Shown here: piece after piece, positions 47,051 to 55,971 of the stretch | How positions within the stretch are numbered: position 1 is the stretch's first letter | Layout of the letters: each line of letters starts with the position of its first letter | Notes under the pieces: model-generated | What the model was told of the DNA's origin: nothing | Seen by the model: the letters and a program-made list of their open reading frames with translations, nothing else | Database searches by the model: none | Program-made: the position numbers and the translations under genes | NCBI GenBank assembly: GCA_021773355.1 | Contig: JAJFKE010000002.1 | Span: 1 to 64,000 of the forward strand | DNA length: 64,000 nucleotides | Source: Gammaproteobacteria bacterium | GTDB lineage: Bacteria > Pseudomonadota > Gammaproteobacteria > Pseudomonadales > Pseudohongiellaceae | Reading direction: 5' to 3'

Positions 47051-47989
47051 ATGCGACAGTTTCACAGAACAATTGCGCTATTAGCCTTCGGCCTAACAGC
47101 GGTTTTTAGCCTTCAGGCACAAGCCCAATCTGCAGACAATGGCCGATTTCTAAGCCTTGCGCCACCAACTGGTCTGCCCCTTATCCCCGTCATGGAAGGC
47201 TGGATAGCTAATCCGGACGGTACCACCAGTTTTTCTTTTGGTTTTATCAATAGAAACGAAGAGGCGTTAGACATCCCGCTGGGCAGCAACAACTACATCG
47301 AGCCAGCCAAATACAGTGGCATGCAGCCCACACACTTCCCCGCAGGTCGTAGCACTGGCATGTTCACCGTGACTGTTCCTGCTGATGAGGCGGGTAATGA
47401 TGTATGGTGGTATGTCAAAACCGGTACGGCGGAAACATTGAAGGTACCTGGTCGACGCGGAGCCTCTGCTTATGAGTTGGATTTTATCCTTCCGCGGCCA
47501 CAGGGTTCTTTGCAGCCCCTCGCCGGTTTTGGTGAAAACGGTGCCAGATCTGCCGGCCTATTGGCCCAGGTAGGTGAATTCTCAGGCCGTGTAACTGCGG
47601 GTGAGCCGGTAGTGCTTACGGTCAATGTAGAAGACATCTCTGATCGCGATCCTGCCGATCCGCGCTTTGGTGAGCCTCTAGCACTCGGCGTGCACTTCTC
47701 CAAATATCAGGGTCCTGGCGACGTTACATTTGAACATCACGAGACTACTGTTATCCCAGAAAATCCTTATGATGAAGATGACCGCCGTTTCCGTTTTTTC
47801 CAAGCTATTGAGCCCGGTGACGTACAAGTTGAAGGCGGTAGCGGTATAGCCCATGTTATCGCGACATTTTCAGAGCTTGGTGAATACATGATTCACACCA
47901 AGATTGAAAATTTCAAAGCTCCTGACAGCTCAAACGGCGATCAGTGCTGCTGGAGCAACATCATCCAAAAAGTCACGGTTTCTCCCTAG
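47051..47989 (+). CDS. Secreted two-domain Ig-like protein, unknown function
   Basis: A protein of about 312 residues with a signal peptide (ending LQAQAQS). Residues about 35-140 (GWIANPDGTTSFSFGFINRN...) and about 175-290 (SGRVTAGEPVVLTVNVEDIS...) form two beta-sandwich, fibronectin- or Ig-like domains. Asp-rich stretches and a C-terminal QCCWSNIIQKV with a Cys pair are notable. The ATG at 47051 is chosen because GGAGAG precedes it; a TTG at 47036 is also in frame but lies within that site. It lies beside redoxin-heme-copper and compact heme-copper genes and may be a partner of them. The family is not recognised. A strong terminator follows. Confidence 0.65.
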   Translation: MRQFHRTIALLAFGLTAVFSLQAQAQSADNGRFLSLAPPTGLPLIPVMEGWIANPDGTTSFSFGFINRNEEALDIPLGSNNYIEPAKYSGMQPTHFPAGRSTGMFTVTVPADEAGNDVWWYVKTGTAETLKVPGRRGASAYELDFILPRPQGSLQPLAGFGENGARSAGLLAQVGEFSGRVTAGEPVVLTVNVEDISDRDPADPRFGEPLALGVHFSKYQGPGDVTFEHHETTVIPENPYDEDDRRFRFFQAIEPGDVQVEGGSGIAHVIATFSELGEYMIHTKIENFKAPDSSNGDQCCWSNIIQKVTVSP

Positions 47990-48043
47990 AGACCCCGATT
48001 TTACTGACTCCGCGGCCTGATTGAGAAGTTTGATCGCAGCACT

Positions 48044-48076
48044 AAAAGGGGAATTCATGATGAATTCCCCTTTTTT
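48044..48076 (+). terminator. Terminator of the Ig-like gene
   Basis: AAAAGGGGAATTCAT and ATGAATTCCCCTTTT pair almost end to end, followed by TT. It lies about 55 bases after the stop. Confidence 0.93.
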
Positions 48077-48202
48077 GTAGATAGCCCCACCAGAATTGTC
48101 TAATTTTAAGCCGAGTCAGTGTTTCAATTTGTTGCAATGATTACCCGAAATGAACCGTAATAGATGGACTTTTGGGGTGGTCCCCATTACCATTTTGGAA
48201 TA

Positions 48203-48221
48203 ACTAAAAGTACCTTTTAGT
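48203..48221. promoter_or_regulatory. Perfect palindrome upstream of compact heme-copper gene A
   Basis: ACTAAAAG-TAC-CTTTTAGT is fully symmetric and lies just before a GATTTAyTGATCCAA stretch (48225-48239) that recurs upstream of gene B. CTGATCCAAATCAT (48231-48244) is a weak FNR-like match. The palindrome differs from the FNR box of gene B at about the same place. Confidence 0.5.
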
Positions 48222-48282
48222 ATAGATTTACTGATCCAAATCATAAAAATAGTACTTATGACTCTCAATTGAGGAGAAAAGC

Positions 48283-49653
48283 ATGAAAACAGTGCAAGGT
48301 TGGAGTAAGAAAGTCCGTGTTTGGACTGCTCTGGTAGGCGGCGCGGTACTCGCGTTTGGTCTGCAAGCAAATGCTCAAGACGACCAAATCACCTACAACA
48401 GCCACGTCGCTAAGATCATCAACGAGAACTGTGTTGTATGTCATACAGAAGGTGGCATTGGACCCATGCAGCTCTCTAACTACGATCAGGTCCGTCCTTG
48501 GGCGCCATTGATCCAACTGCGAGTTGCAAATCGTGAAATGCCTCCTTATGCCTATGACCATGGTATTGGTATCCAGGACCTTCAAGGTGACTGGCGTCTT
48601 GATCAGGACGAGATCGATACCGTAGTAGCCTGGGTAAATCAGGGCTCACCTCTGGGTGATGCCGATATCGTTCCCCCGGCTGCAGATATACGTGATCCGA
48701 ACGAATGGAATTTTGCTGCCCAGTACGGTCAGCCAGATTTGATCGTTCCTTCCACGCCTATCGATATTCCTGCGAATGGCAATGACCTGTGGCATAAGCA
48801 CTATGTAGACACTGGTGTAACTTCTGACCGCTGTATTAAAGCTGTTCAGGTTAAGCCTCGTGGCGACGCCAAGGCAGTTGTGCATCACGCCAACTCTGAT
48901 GTTGAGTCTATGGACGAGAATGGCGAATATCAGCCTTTCGGCCAGTTAACTGAGTATGCGATGGGTAAATGGGGCGAAATCGTTCCTGAAGGCGTATGTC
49001 GCACATTACCAGCTAATTCGCGCGTATCTTGGGATATCCACATGTTCCCAGGTGGTGTAGGTGCAACTGCTCCTGGCACTATGATCAAAGACAACGTTGT
49101 TGAAATTGGCCTTTGGTTTCACGATGAAGACTTTATCGCGACTACCCAGCCTTATAAGCAAGACTTGAAACTGTATCAACTACGAGGTGGTTACGAGAGT
49201 GGTCAGCTTATCGTTCCCCCTAATGGCTACACCATGACTCAGGGTTTTCATTCTTTCGATCACCCGGTTCGTATTGACAGCTTTCAACCACATGGTCACC
49301 TGCGCATGAATGCTGCGTCTCTGGAGGTTTTCTACCCAGAAACAGGCCGCACTGAGCAAATTAGCCAGATTTCTAAGTGGAGCGCTACTTGGCACCATAG
49401 CCACCTGTATCAGCCAGATGCTGCACCTCTGCTACCTACAGGCGCTGTTCTAGTTATCAAACAGTGGTACGACAACACAGCGAACAACCCCAATAATCCT
49501 GATCCTGATCAGTGGGTTGTGGGCGGAAGCCGCACCGGTGACGAAATGTCACATGCCTGGATCGCGGTCACTCACCTGGATGACGATGGTTACGAGAAAA
49601 TCGTTGCCGATCGCAAAGAGAAAGAAGAACGCTCTATAGCCGGTAACGACTGA
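48283..49653 (+). CDS. Compact exported cytochrome c - PHM-like copper protein A
   Basis: A 456-residue protein with a signal peptide (about 1-32). There is no redoxin domain. The heme site CVVCH is at 50-54 (GGIGPMQL follows), with Met86 (REMPP) as likely axial ligand. Copper ligands are HH 201-202, His253 (IHMF), HGH 337-339 and Met422 (DEM), a complete PHM-type pair. A WHHSH cluster near 370 replaces the WQPTY of the larger paralogues and adds histidines. Cys184 and Cys239 may pair. GAGGAG is before the ATG, and a strong terminator follows. It is a tandem duplicate of gene B. Confidence 0.86.
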   Translation: MKTVQGWSKKVRVWTALVGGAVLAFGLQANAQDDQITYNSHVAKIINENCVVCHTEGGIGPMQLSNYDQVRPWAPLIQLRVANREMPPYAYDHGIGIQDLQGDWRLDQDEIDTVVAWVNQGSPLGDADIVPPAADIRDPNEWNFAAQYGQPDLIVPSTPIDIPANGNDLWHKHYVDTGVTSDRCIKAVQVKPRGDAKAVVHHANSDVESMDENGEYQPFGQLTEYAMGKWGEIVPEGVCRTLPANSRVSWDIHMFPGGVGATAPGTMIKDNVVEIGLWFHDEDFIATTQPYKQDLKLYQLRGGYESGQLIVPPNGYTMTQGFHSFDHPVRIDSFQPHGHLRMNAASLEVFYPETGRTEQISQISKWSATWHHSHLYQPDAAPLLPTGAVLVIKQWYDNTANNPNNPDPDQWVVGGSRTGDEMSHAWIAVTHLDDDGYEKIVADRKEKEERSIAGND

Positions 49654-49689
49654 TAGCCTAATCTGACTTTTCTCCAGAAGGACAGAGGG

Positions 49690-49722
49690 CCGGTAAATCT
49701 TGGATTTACCGGTCTTTTTTTT
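49690..49722 (+). terminator. Terminator of compact gene A
   Basis: CCGGTAAATC and GATTTACCGG pair around TTG, followed by TCTTTTTTTT. It lies 37 bases after the stop and separates the tandem copies. Confidence 0.95.
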
Positions 49723-49791
49723 GTTACAAAATGCCATACATTAGCCCTTTTTCTGCTTTTTCCATGAAGCAAAAAGAGGTAGACTTTGAAG

Positions 49792-49805
49792 TTGATTTAA
49801 ATCAA
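49792..49805. promoter_or_regulatory. Perfect FNR/Anr box before compact gene B
   Basis: TTGATTTAAATCAA matches the consensus TTGAT-N4-ATCAA exactly. Its centre lies 63 bases before the ATG at 49862. A class II FNR promoter would place the -10 near 49828 (TACCTA), which is weak but usable. This suggests control by oxygen limitation. The box is established for FNR-family regulators; its use here is inferred. Confidence 0.65.
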
Positions 49806-49861
49806 TTTTTGGGATTTATTGATCCAATACCTAGCAAAGCACGATCCAACAGGAGAGATTT

Positions 49862-51208
49862 ATGAGTATTTCAAAAGGCTGGTTAAGCCTCGCAGCGCTT
49901 GCCGCAGCTGGGTTTCAGGCTCAGGCTCTGGCTCAATCAGATGCCAACCACGAAGTCACCTATAACGGTGAAGTCGGGAAGATCATCAATGAGAACTGCG
50001 TAGTTTGCCATCGTGAAGGTGGAATCGGCCCTATGCAACTCACCAATTATGATCAGGTTCGCCCTTGGGCACCCCTGATTCAACTTAAGGTAGCATCTAG
50101 AGAAATGCCTCCTTATGCCTATGACCACGGTATTGGCATTCAAGATCTCGAAGGCGACTGGCGTTTAGAACAATCTGAAATCGACGCTATCGTAGTGTGG
50201 GTAAATCAGGGCTCACCCATGGGTGATGCCGATGTGGTCGTGCCAATGCCTGAATTAAATGATCCTAGCGAATGGAACTTCGTGAGCCAATTTGGCGAGC
50301 CAGATCTAATCGTTCCTTCGATTTCCATGGACATTCCTGCCAATGGTAACGACTTGTGGAGTAACCACTACGTTCCAACAGGATTAACTGGTGATCGCTG
50401 CATCAAGGCGGTTCAAGTGAAGCCAAGAGGCGATGCAAGAGCCGTTGTACACCATGCTAACTCATCTCTGGTATTGCCTCAGGACGATGGCGATATGGAA
50501 CGCTATGGCATGCTGACCGAATATGCCATGGGCAAGTGGGGCGAGATTGTTCCTGAAGGTGTATGTCGAACTATCCCAGCCGGATCTCAAGTGAGTTGGA
50601 GTATCCACATGTTTCCTGGCGGTGTTGGCGCAACAGCTGAAGGCCAGATGATTAAAGACAACGTAGTTGAAATTGGTCTTTGGTTACACCCTGAAGATTT
50701 TGTAGAAACGGCTAGCTACAAGCAGGATCTCAAGCTGTACCAAATCAGCCCACAAGCAGATATAGCCATTCCACCAAATGGCTATTCAATGACTCAGGGG
50801 TTTCACTCTTTTGATCACCCAGTGCGTATCGATAGTTTTCAACCGCACGGCCATCTGCGCATGAATGCTGCCTCACTAGAGATTTTCTATCCCGAAACAG
50901 GCCGTACTGAACAGATCAGCCAAATCTCCAAGTGGAGTGCTACCTGGCATCACAGCCACATCTATGATCCTGATGTAGCACCTCTATTGCCTGCAGGTGC
51001 TGTGCTGGTATTGAAGCAGTGGTACGACAACACAGCTGACAATCCCAATAATCCTGATCCTGATATGTGGGTAATGGGCGGCAGCCGCACTGGTGATGAA
51101 ATGACTCACGCCTGGCTTGCTGTAACTCACCTTGATGATGAAGGTTTTGATAAACTGGTTGCTGAACGCAAAGAAAAGGAAGAGCGTTCATTAGCGGGTA
51201 ACGACTAA
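49862..51208 (+). CDS. Compact exported cytochrome c - PHM-like copper protein B
   Basis: A 448-residue protein with a signal peptide (1-24, ALAQS). The heme site CVVCH is at 46-50, Met82 (REMPP); copper ligands HH 197-198, His249, HGH 329-331 and Met414 (DEM). Nearly every motif of gene A recurs, often at DNA level (for example the PPYAYDHGIGIQDL segment), showing a recent tandem duplication with mild divergence. GGAG precedes the ATG. An FNR box sits upstream, and a shared bidirectional terminator lies downstream. Periplasmic oxidation with a heme-to-copper electron path is a reasonable inference. Confidence 0.86.
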   Translation: MSISKGWLSLAALAAAGFQAQALAQSDANHEVTYNGEVGKIINENCVVCHREGGIGPMQLTNYDQVRPWAPLIQLKVASREMPPYAYDHGIGIQDLEGDWRLEQSEIDAIVVWVNQGSPMGDADVVVPMPELNDPSEWNFVSQFGEPDLIVPSISMDIPANGNDLWSNHYVPTGLTGDRCIKAVQVKPRGDARAVVHHANSSLVLPQDDGDMERYGMLTEYAMGKWGEIVPEGVCRTIPAGSQVSWSIHMFPGGVGATAEGQMIKDNVVEIGLWLHPEDFVETASYKQDLKLYQISPQADIAIPPNGYSMTQGFHSFDHPVRIDSFQPHGHLRMNAASLEIFYPETGRTEQISQISKWSATWHHSHIYDPDVAPLLPAGAVLVLKQWYDNTADNPNNPDPDMWVMGGSRTGDEMTHAWLAVTHLDDEGFDKLVAERKEKEERSLAGND

Positions 51209-51228
51209 AACAAGATCGTTCCAAGAAT

Positions 51229-51262
51229 AAAAAAGCCGAGAGTTCGCACTCTCGGCTTTTTT
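51229..51262. terminator. Bidirectional terminator between gene B and the cupin gene
   Basis: AAAAAAGCCGAGAG and CTCTCGGCTTTTTT pair around TTCGCA with A- and T-tracts on the two sides, so it can end both convergent transcripts. Confidence 0.92.
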
Positions 51263-51296
51263 ATGGCCTATTTCAGGGTCGCGCTGACTAGGTAGC

Positions 51297-51755
51297 CTAG
51301 TGTTCGACGAAGTTGAAGTCTGCGGGGCCGCCTCTGCGAACTACTATCACGGCGTCTTCGCCAGCGGGCACATCCCAGGAATGATTTAGTTTACCGGGAA
51401 TCACCACATAACTTCCGGTGGAAACTAAATGACTCTCATTACCTAACACAATCGTTACTGAGCCCTGAACAACCACCACGAACTCATCGTGCGTGTGCCA
51501 GTGCAGATCAAAATGCGATCCTGCTGGAAACTTTGCGTAGTAAGTAATGCCTCCGGTAACTGGATCAATTCCTTGCCTGGCTGAACGCACTCCTATGGGG
51601 AATCCGTTTCCGCCGCCAGCCGGTCCCCATTCAATTTCGGACAAGTCAATAGCCAGTGCTTCGTACTTACTACCTTGGGATTCTTGCGCCTGCAATGCGG
51701 ATTGGAGAAAAAATGCCGAACTCAAAGCTACGGCAAGATTCAACTTTTTACTCAT
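51297..51755 (-). CDS. Exported cupin protein (second)
   Basis: A 152-residue protein with a signal peptide (to about QALQAQE). HWHTHDEFVVVVQGSVTIVLG is a complete metal-binding cupin motif 1 with His, His and Glu, and PGKLNHSWDVPAG is motif 2 with the third His. It should bind a metal ion in the periplasm. It converges with compact gene B. Unlike the cupin at 23790, the metal ligands are intact. Confidence 0.82.
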   Translation of the reverse strand: MSKKLNLAVALSSAFFLQSALQAQESQGSKYEALAIDLSEIEWGPAGGGNGFPIGVRSARQGIDPVTGGITYYAKFPAGSHFDLHWHTHDEFVVVVQGSVTIVLGNESHLVSTGSYVVIPGKLNHSWDVPAGEDAVIVVRRGGPADFNFVEH

Positions 51756-51861
51756 GGAATATCTCTCTCTAAAAATATGGAATTTTTCTCGAGTCAGTAA
51801 CTCGATTTAGACTTGTCACACAGACACCATAGCATGTAATCGTCAAGCACTGAGTAGACCT

Positions 51862-54498
51862 TCAATGTCTGCAAATACTCACGTCGCCCTTGTCTGGAAA
51901 AAGCCGACGTTCTAGAACTATTAGTTCGTCAGCACGATGTCGATAGGAGTTTATGCCCTCTATCGCCATTGCGCGCATAAAGTAGTCCTGGCCCTGGCGA
52001 AGATCTGCTACCTCCAGGCTCAACTCAGCCAAGGCGATATAGGCTTCCCATTCGCTAAATTGCGCTGCGGTTTTTTGCGCTATGGCCAGAGCTTCTTCAA
52101 TATCCTGTCGCGCCAGCGAAAATTGCGAGGTTCTGAGATAAAGCTGTGCACGGGCAATGAGGCCAGATGGTAGATACAGCCACTCATTTGCGGCCTTGAG
52201 CAACTCAACTTGACGGTTCAAATACTGTGCGGCTTGCTGGATGTCTCCCAAGTCCAGATAGATCAAGCCCAAAACAAATAAGTCGCTAGCATACAGTGAT
52301 GTAGTATCAACAGCGACTTGCCAAGACTTCGACTCACGCCATCCGATGGTTTTAAGAGATCTTTGAAGTGCCTTCTCACTTTCGCCTGAATCCAACAAGT
52401 ATTTGCAATAGTAGGAACTAATTGTAGGACAAGCTATCACACAGCCTGGGTCAGTCTCATTCAGACAGAGCTCGGCCTGTTCGAATAGCTGCCTGGCAGA
52501 TTCCCGGTCGCCTTCCAGGAAATATAAATACGCTTCAACGCTGGCAGCGACTGCTGTCAAAACAGCGTTGTCTGCTTTTCTCACGCTTTCACGAACCAAG
52601 TCCACCTGTTGCCTCGCGTCCTGCAAACGCCCTCCAGCAATTAGCATTGATACCAAGGGACCTGCTGTCGCTGCAGCCTCAAACCAGCGTTCATTCTTTT
52701 GAAACCATTGAATACTTCTCATAGACGGACCAATTGCCTCGTCAATTTTACCCAGGTAAATCAGGTTCGCAGCTGCGCAAGAAAGTAAATAAAAACTCGC
52801 CGTCTCCGGTAGTTGAGAAACGGGATCAGTCCAGGGCCTAAGGAAAAAACAACGAATGCAACTTTGATCGGCGTGATGAGAACCTTCTGTGAACATCGAA
52901 AATTGCTCGCGTTTGATTCTCTTGAAATACAATTGAAACGCCTCTTCATAGAGTCCAGCGCGGGTGCCATGAATTACCGCCCGGAATAATGGCTCCAGTT
53001 GCACCATGGTGCTGGGACTCTCGGCTGCATGACTCTGTAGATAGCGAAAGATCAGACTATTTCCCTTAGTCCAAATATCTGGTGTTTCTGTCTTAATATG
53101 TTCATTCAAAAAATCACGCACTAAAGGATGACAGTCAATCATGCAGCGACTGCCTCTGTTATCAACCGAGATTAGATTGGCATCATCCAGTTTCTTAACT
53201 GCATAGCCCCACTGCGCCACTGACAGCCCCAAGAGTTCTTCGGTTAAACCTGAAATAGACTCTGTACTCGCCAGCTTCTTCACATCGCTTAGGGAAATCC
53301 CTCTATCGAATAGACCTAGCAAATTTAACAAGGAGCGTTCAAAAGAACCTTCAAACCAATTCAAGTAGGCTAGTACGATCTTATTTGCATGGATATCGTA
53401 TGGCTGTACATCTACAAGGGAATTAAGTTTTGTGTATTTGGAAACGTTGCCGCCATGTACTACCGAAAGGTATCCGCCTAACAGAGAGAGACACAGAGGA
53501 TGTCCGGCGTACTCACTTACTGCGGCCTCCATATCCGCATTATCGCCTTTAATGCCCATGTTTCTCAGGAATTGCACACCATCGGCGGTCGAGAGATGAT
53601 TCAGCTGCAGCGACTGAATCCGCCCATCGTCAAAAGGCGAGAAATCACTAATCGCCATACGTGAAGTGATAACACAGAGTCCATTATTGTTTGCTGCAAG
53701 TTCTCTTATTAGCAAGGCCACAGCTGGGTTTTCTATAGCGCCTTGTTTCGGCCCGGGAGGGTATTGCAGCGGCTCCAGGCCATCGAGTATCAACAATGTT
53801 TTAGATTTTCTGACCAAATTTGCTAAGCGATTGGCTTTTGCCCAGGGTGTTCCCTCATTCGGTGTCTCATCGCCAAACCAATGTAATGCTTGCTCCATAA
53901 ATAAGTCGCCAGCGGAGGTAACTTCGGATCCTGTCCCCTGCCAATAAAAAGACCAGCCATAGACTCTTTCAGCTCCGAAATAGTTGTTCCTATCCAGTTG
54001 TGAGAGCCAACTGTTAACTAGACTACTCTTACCCACTCCACCAAAGGCGACTATCTGCAGGCAATTTGTTTTCGATCTATGCCATGACTCATTTAATAAG
54101 TCGATCTCGCTACTGCGTCCAATTAATTGCAGGTCGGTGATGGGTAGCAGCGATAATGAAAGCTTCCCCGGCGGTGAAGGATATTGATCTGTGTCTGGTT
54201 CTAACTTGCTTTGCAACTTCTGCCGAAATTCATCGAGCTCCAAAGTAAACAGATGAGGCTCCAAGCCAAATACTGCAGCTACGTTTTGGATCTGACTGTT
54301 AGGAATACAGTCACCAACACTGGTTTCGGAGCCATTGGTCCATTTGCTGATGGCTTGCCTGGATATGCCTAAGTGCTTTGCTAAGGCTGAGTTGCTGTTA
54401 ACTGAAGAATTGATACACGAGGAATATAGCTGGGACAATTTTTTGGCCAGATGGGGATGCTTTTTCATGGCAATAAGCCCGCCCTCTCGATTCTTCAT
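51862..54498 (-). CDS. STAND-type NTPase with N-terminal HTH and C-terminal TPR-like repeats
   Basis: An 878-residue protein. Residues about 37-55 (ALAKHLGISRQAISKWTNG) are an XRE-like helix-turn-helix. A P-loop GGVGKSS is at 153-159, Walker B LLILDG at 235-240, CVITSR near 275 as sensor, and GHPLCLSLLGG (the GxP motif of STAND/NB-ARC proteins) near 330. From about 500 on, helical TPR-like repeats follow (YLLSCAAANLIYLGKIDEAI, LFVLGLIYLDLGDIQQAAQ). STAND proteins sense a ligand through the repeats and oligomerise; some act in antiphage defence, others as transcription regulators. Here the HTH suggests a regulator. Start 54498 or 54468. No effector gene is adjacent. Confidence 0.85.
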   Translation of the reverse strand: MKNREGGLIAMKKHPHLAKKLSQLYSSCINSSVNSNSALAKHLGISRQAISKWTNGSETSVGDCIPNSQIQNVAAVFGLEPHLFTLELDEFRQKLQSKLEPDTDQYPSPPGKLSLSLLPITDLQLIGRSSEIDLLNESWHRSKTNCLQIVAFGGVGKSSLVNSWLSQLDRNNYFGAERVYGWSFYWQGTGSEVTSAGDLFMEQALHWFGDETPNEGTPWAKANRLANLVRKSKTLLILDGLEPLQYPPGPKQGAIENPAVALLIRELAANNNGLCVITSRMAISDFSPFDDGRIQSLQLNHLSTADGVQFLRNMGIKGDNADMEAAVSEYAGHPLCLSLLGGYLSVVHGGNVSKYTKLNSLVDVQPYDIHANKIVLAYLNWFEGSFERSLLNLLGLFDRGISLSDVKKLASTESISGLTEELLGLSVAQWGYAVKKLDDANLISVDNRGSRCMIDCHPLVRDFLNEHIKTETPDIWTKGNSLIFRYLQSHAAESPSTMVQLEPLFRAVIHGTRAGLYEEAFQLYFKRIKREQFSMFTEGSHHADQSCIRCFFLRPWTDPVSQLPETASFYLLSCAAANLIYLGKIDEAIGPSMRSIQWFQKNERWFEAAATAGPLVSMLIAGGRLQDARQQVDLVRESVRKADNAVLTAVAASVEAYLYFLEGDRESARQLFEQAELCLNETDPGCVIACPTISSYYCKYLLDSGESEKALQRSLKTIGWRESKSWQVAVDTTSLYASDLFVLGLIYLDLGDIQQAAQYLNRQVELLKAANEWLYLPSGLIARAQLYLRTSQFSLARQDIEEALAIAQKTAAQFSEWEAYIALAELSLEVADLRQGQDYFMRAMAIEGINSYRHRADELIVLERRLFPDKGDVSICRH

Positions 54499-54875
54499 AG
54501 TTATTATTAGTTTAGATACCGAATATTTTTACCAACGCTTAGTTTCAGTCAGCATTGCCTAACGGGCAGATAGTAGACTGAAGTTCAAATTCGAGATTAC
54601 CCCACCAAAATTCTTGGTTCAAGCAAATGCTTGTACCTGGTTCACTCGAAATAGTCTCAGACAGCTGTAGATAATTGAAGACGCTTCTCCATTTGAATTT
54701 AATGAAGTCTTAAAAACCATCTGTTACAAGCTATTGATATGGAACACTAATGTGAATACATGAGTGAATATGTGAACTGCGTCACGCAGTTGCTTCGCCT
54801 ATCAAAAGCTTGATTCAGGGCACATATCTACTACTATCTTGAGTTACAATTAAGCCTGAATTCGGAGCAGGCAAC
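54499..54875. other. Gene-free divergent region with palindrome
   Basis: AACTGCGT-C-ACGCAGTT (54775-54791) is a perfect 17-bp palindrome 84 bases before the pilin start. Three GTGAA units precede it (54752, 54764, 54772). No sigma-54 promoter could be fitted. No small gene is visible. Confidence 0.5.
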
Positions 54876-55295
54876 ATGACAAAAGAGCGCGCAGAAGACG
54901 GTTTTACCCTGATTGAGTTAATGATCGTTGTAGCCATAATCGATATTCTAGCCTCTGTAGCGCTACCGGCTTATACCTTGTACCAAAATGGCGCCCGTTT
55001 TTCTGAAGCAATTCTGGCTATAGGCTCGAATCGATCAGCTATGGCGGTAGCTGCAGCGGCGGGGCGAGTAACTTCCGTGAACGACTTCGATTCCAGTACT
55101 AACGGCCTCCCTCCTGCCCAAGTTAGAGCGGCCTCTACTCATGGGATCAGCGTTACCGATGGCGTAATTACCATTACCTGGCGATCTGACAGTACCAGTC
55201 TTGATGGAATGACCTACACACTGGCCGCTCAAGGATATTTACCACCAATTCAATGGGTTAGCGGCGGAACTTGCATAAGCGGCGGTTATTGCTAA
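54876..55295 (+). CDS. Type IV pilin-like protein 1
   Basis: A 139-residue prepilin. A short basic leader ends in Gly, followed by [24 protein letters not shown], in which prepilin peptidase would cut before Phe; Glu5 of the mature protein is present. The C-terminal [10 protein letters not shown] pair would close the D-region disulfide. GGAG stands before the ATG. It is one of two tandem pilins; the second has the same length and end pattern. It may be a major or minor pilin of a DNA-uptake or adhesion pilus, and assembly genes are not in the window. Confidence 0.88.
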   Translation: MTKERAEDGFTLIELMIVVAIIDILASVALPAYTLYQNGARFSEAILAIGSNRSAMAVAAAAGRVTSVNDFDSSTNGLPPAQVRAASTHGISVTDGVITITWRSDSTSLDGMTYTLAAQGYLPPIQWVSGGTCISGGYC

Positions 55296-55504
55296 AAGGC
55301 CATAAGAATTTTCCCTACCCTTCCAATAGACCTATCACAGGGCCAATCTACGAGCAATTTGATAACAATTGCTGGTGAAATGAGTGATGCATCGGCTATT
55401 CACCATATATTCGCCTCAACCTACCCAGATTGATCCCGTAAGCCCATGAAACATATAGTATTAGTCGTTTATAATTTGAGCCTCATTAGTACTGGCTAGT
55501 CGCG

Positions 55505-55924
55505 ATGAAAAGTCACAATAGACAACGGGGTTTTACTCTGATCGAGCTGATGCTCATCACTGCAATTATTGGCGTGCTGATGTCTGTCGCCTTGCCCGCC
55601 TATCAGCAGTACCGTAGCCGAGCACAATTCTCTGAGGCGATATTGGCGACCACAACCTACAAGTCTGCAATCGAATTAGCCGTCTTTAGAGGTCTTGTCA
55701 ATTCAACATTTGATATGCAGTCAGGCACTAACGGTATCCCTGGCTGGCAGTGGTTTGATGATGATTCCCATTTCATCGGCGTATTTGAAGGGATCATATT
55801 CGTCATGTGGAAACTCGATGGATCTCCATTGTCAGGTACCAGCTACATCCTGTCAGCACAAAATGTTACACCTCCCATACAGTGGGTCGAAGGTGGCAGC
55901 TGTTTACAATCTGGTTATTGTTAG
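55505..55924 (+). CDS. Type IV pilin-like protein 2
   Basis: A 139-residue prepilin with leader MKSHNRQRG and [24 protein letters not shown], keeping the Gly/Phe cleavage and Glu5. The end [16 protein letters not shown] mirrors pilin 1 with the Cys pair. Middle parts diverge. The two share FSEAILA after the first helix, so they are paralogues, probably from a tandem duplication. No ribosome site is evident before the ATG. The zinc-finger membrane protein gene follows after 47 bases. Confidence 0.87.
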   Translation: MKSHNRQRGFTLIELMLITAIIGVLMSVALPAYQQYRSRAQFSEAILATTTYKSAIELAVFRGLVNSTFDMQSGTNGIPGWQWFDDDSHFIGVFEGIIFVMWKLDGSPLSGTSYILSAQNVTPPIQWVEGGSCLQSGYC

Positions 55925-55971
55925 AAACAATCGCCCGTGATTTACTAGACAACATAGCAACGGCTACGTAG

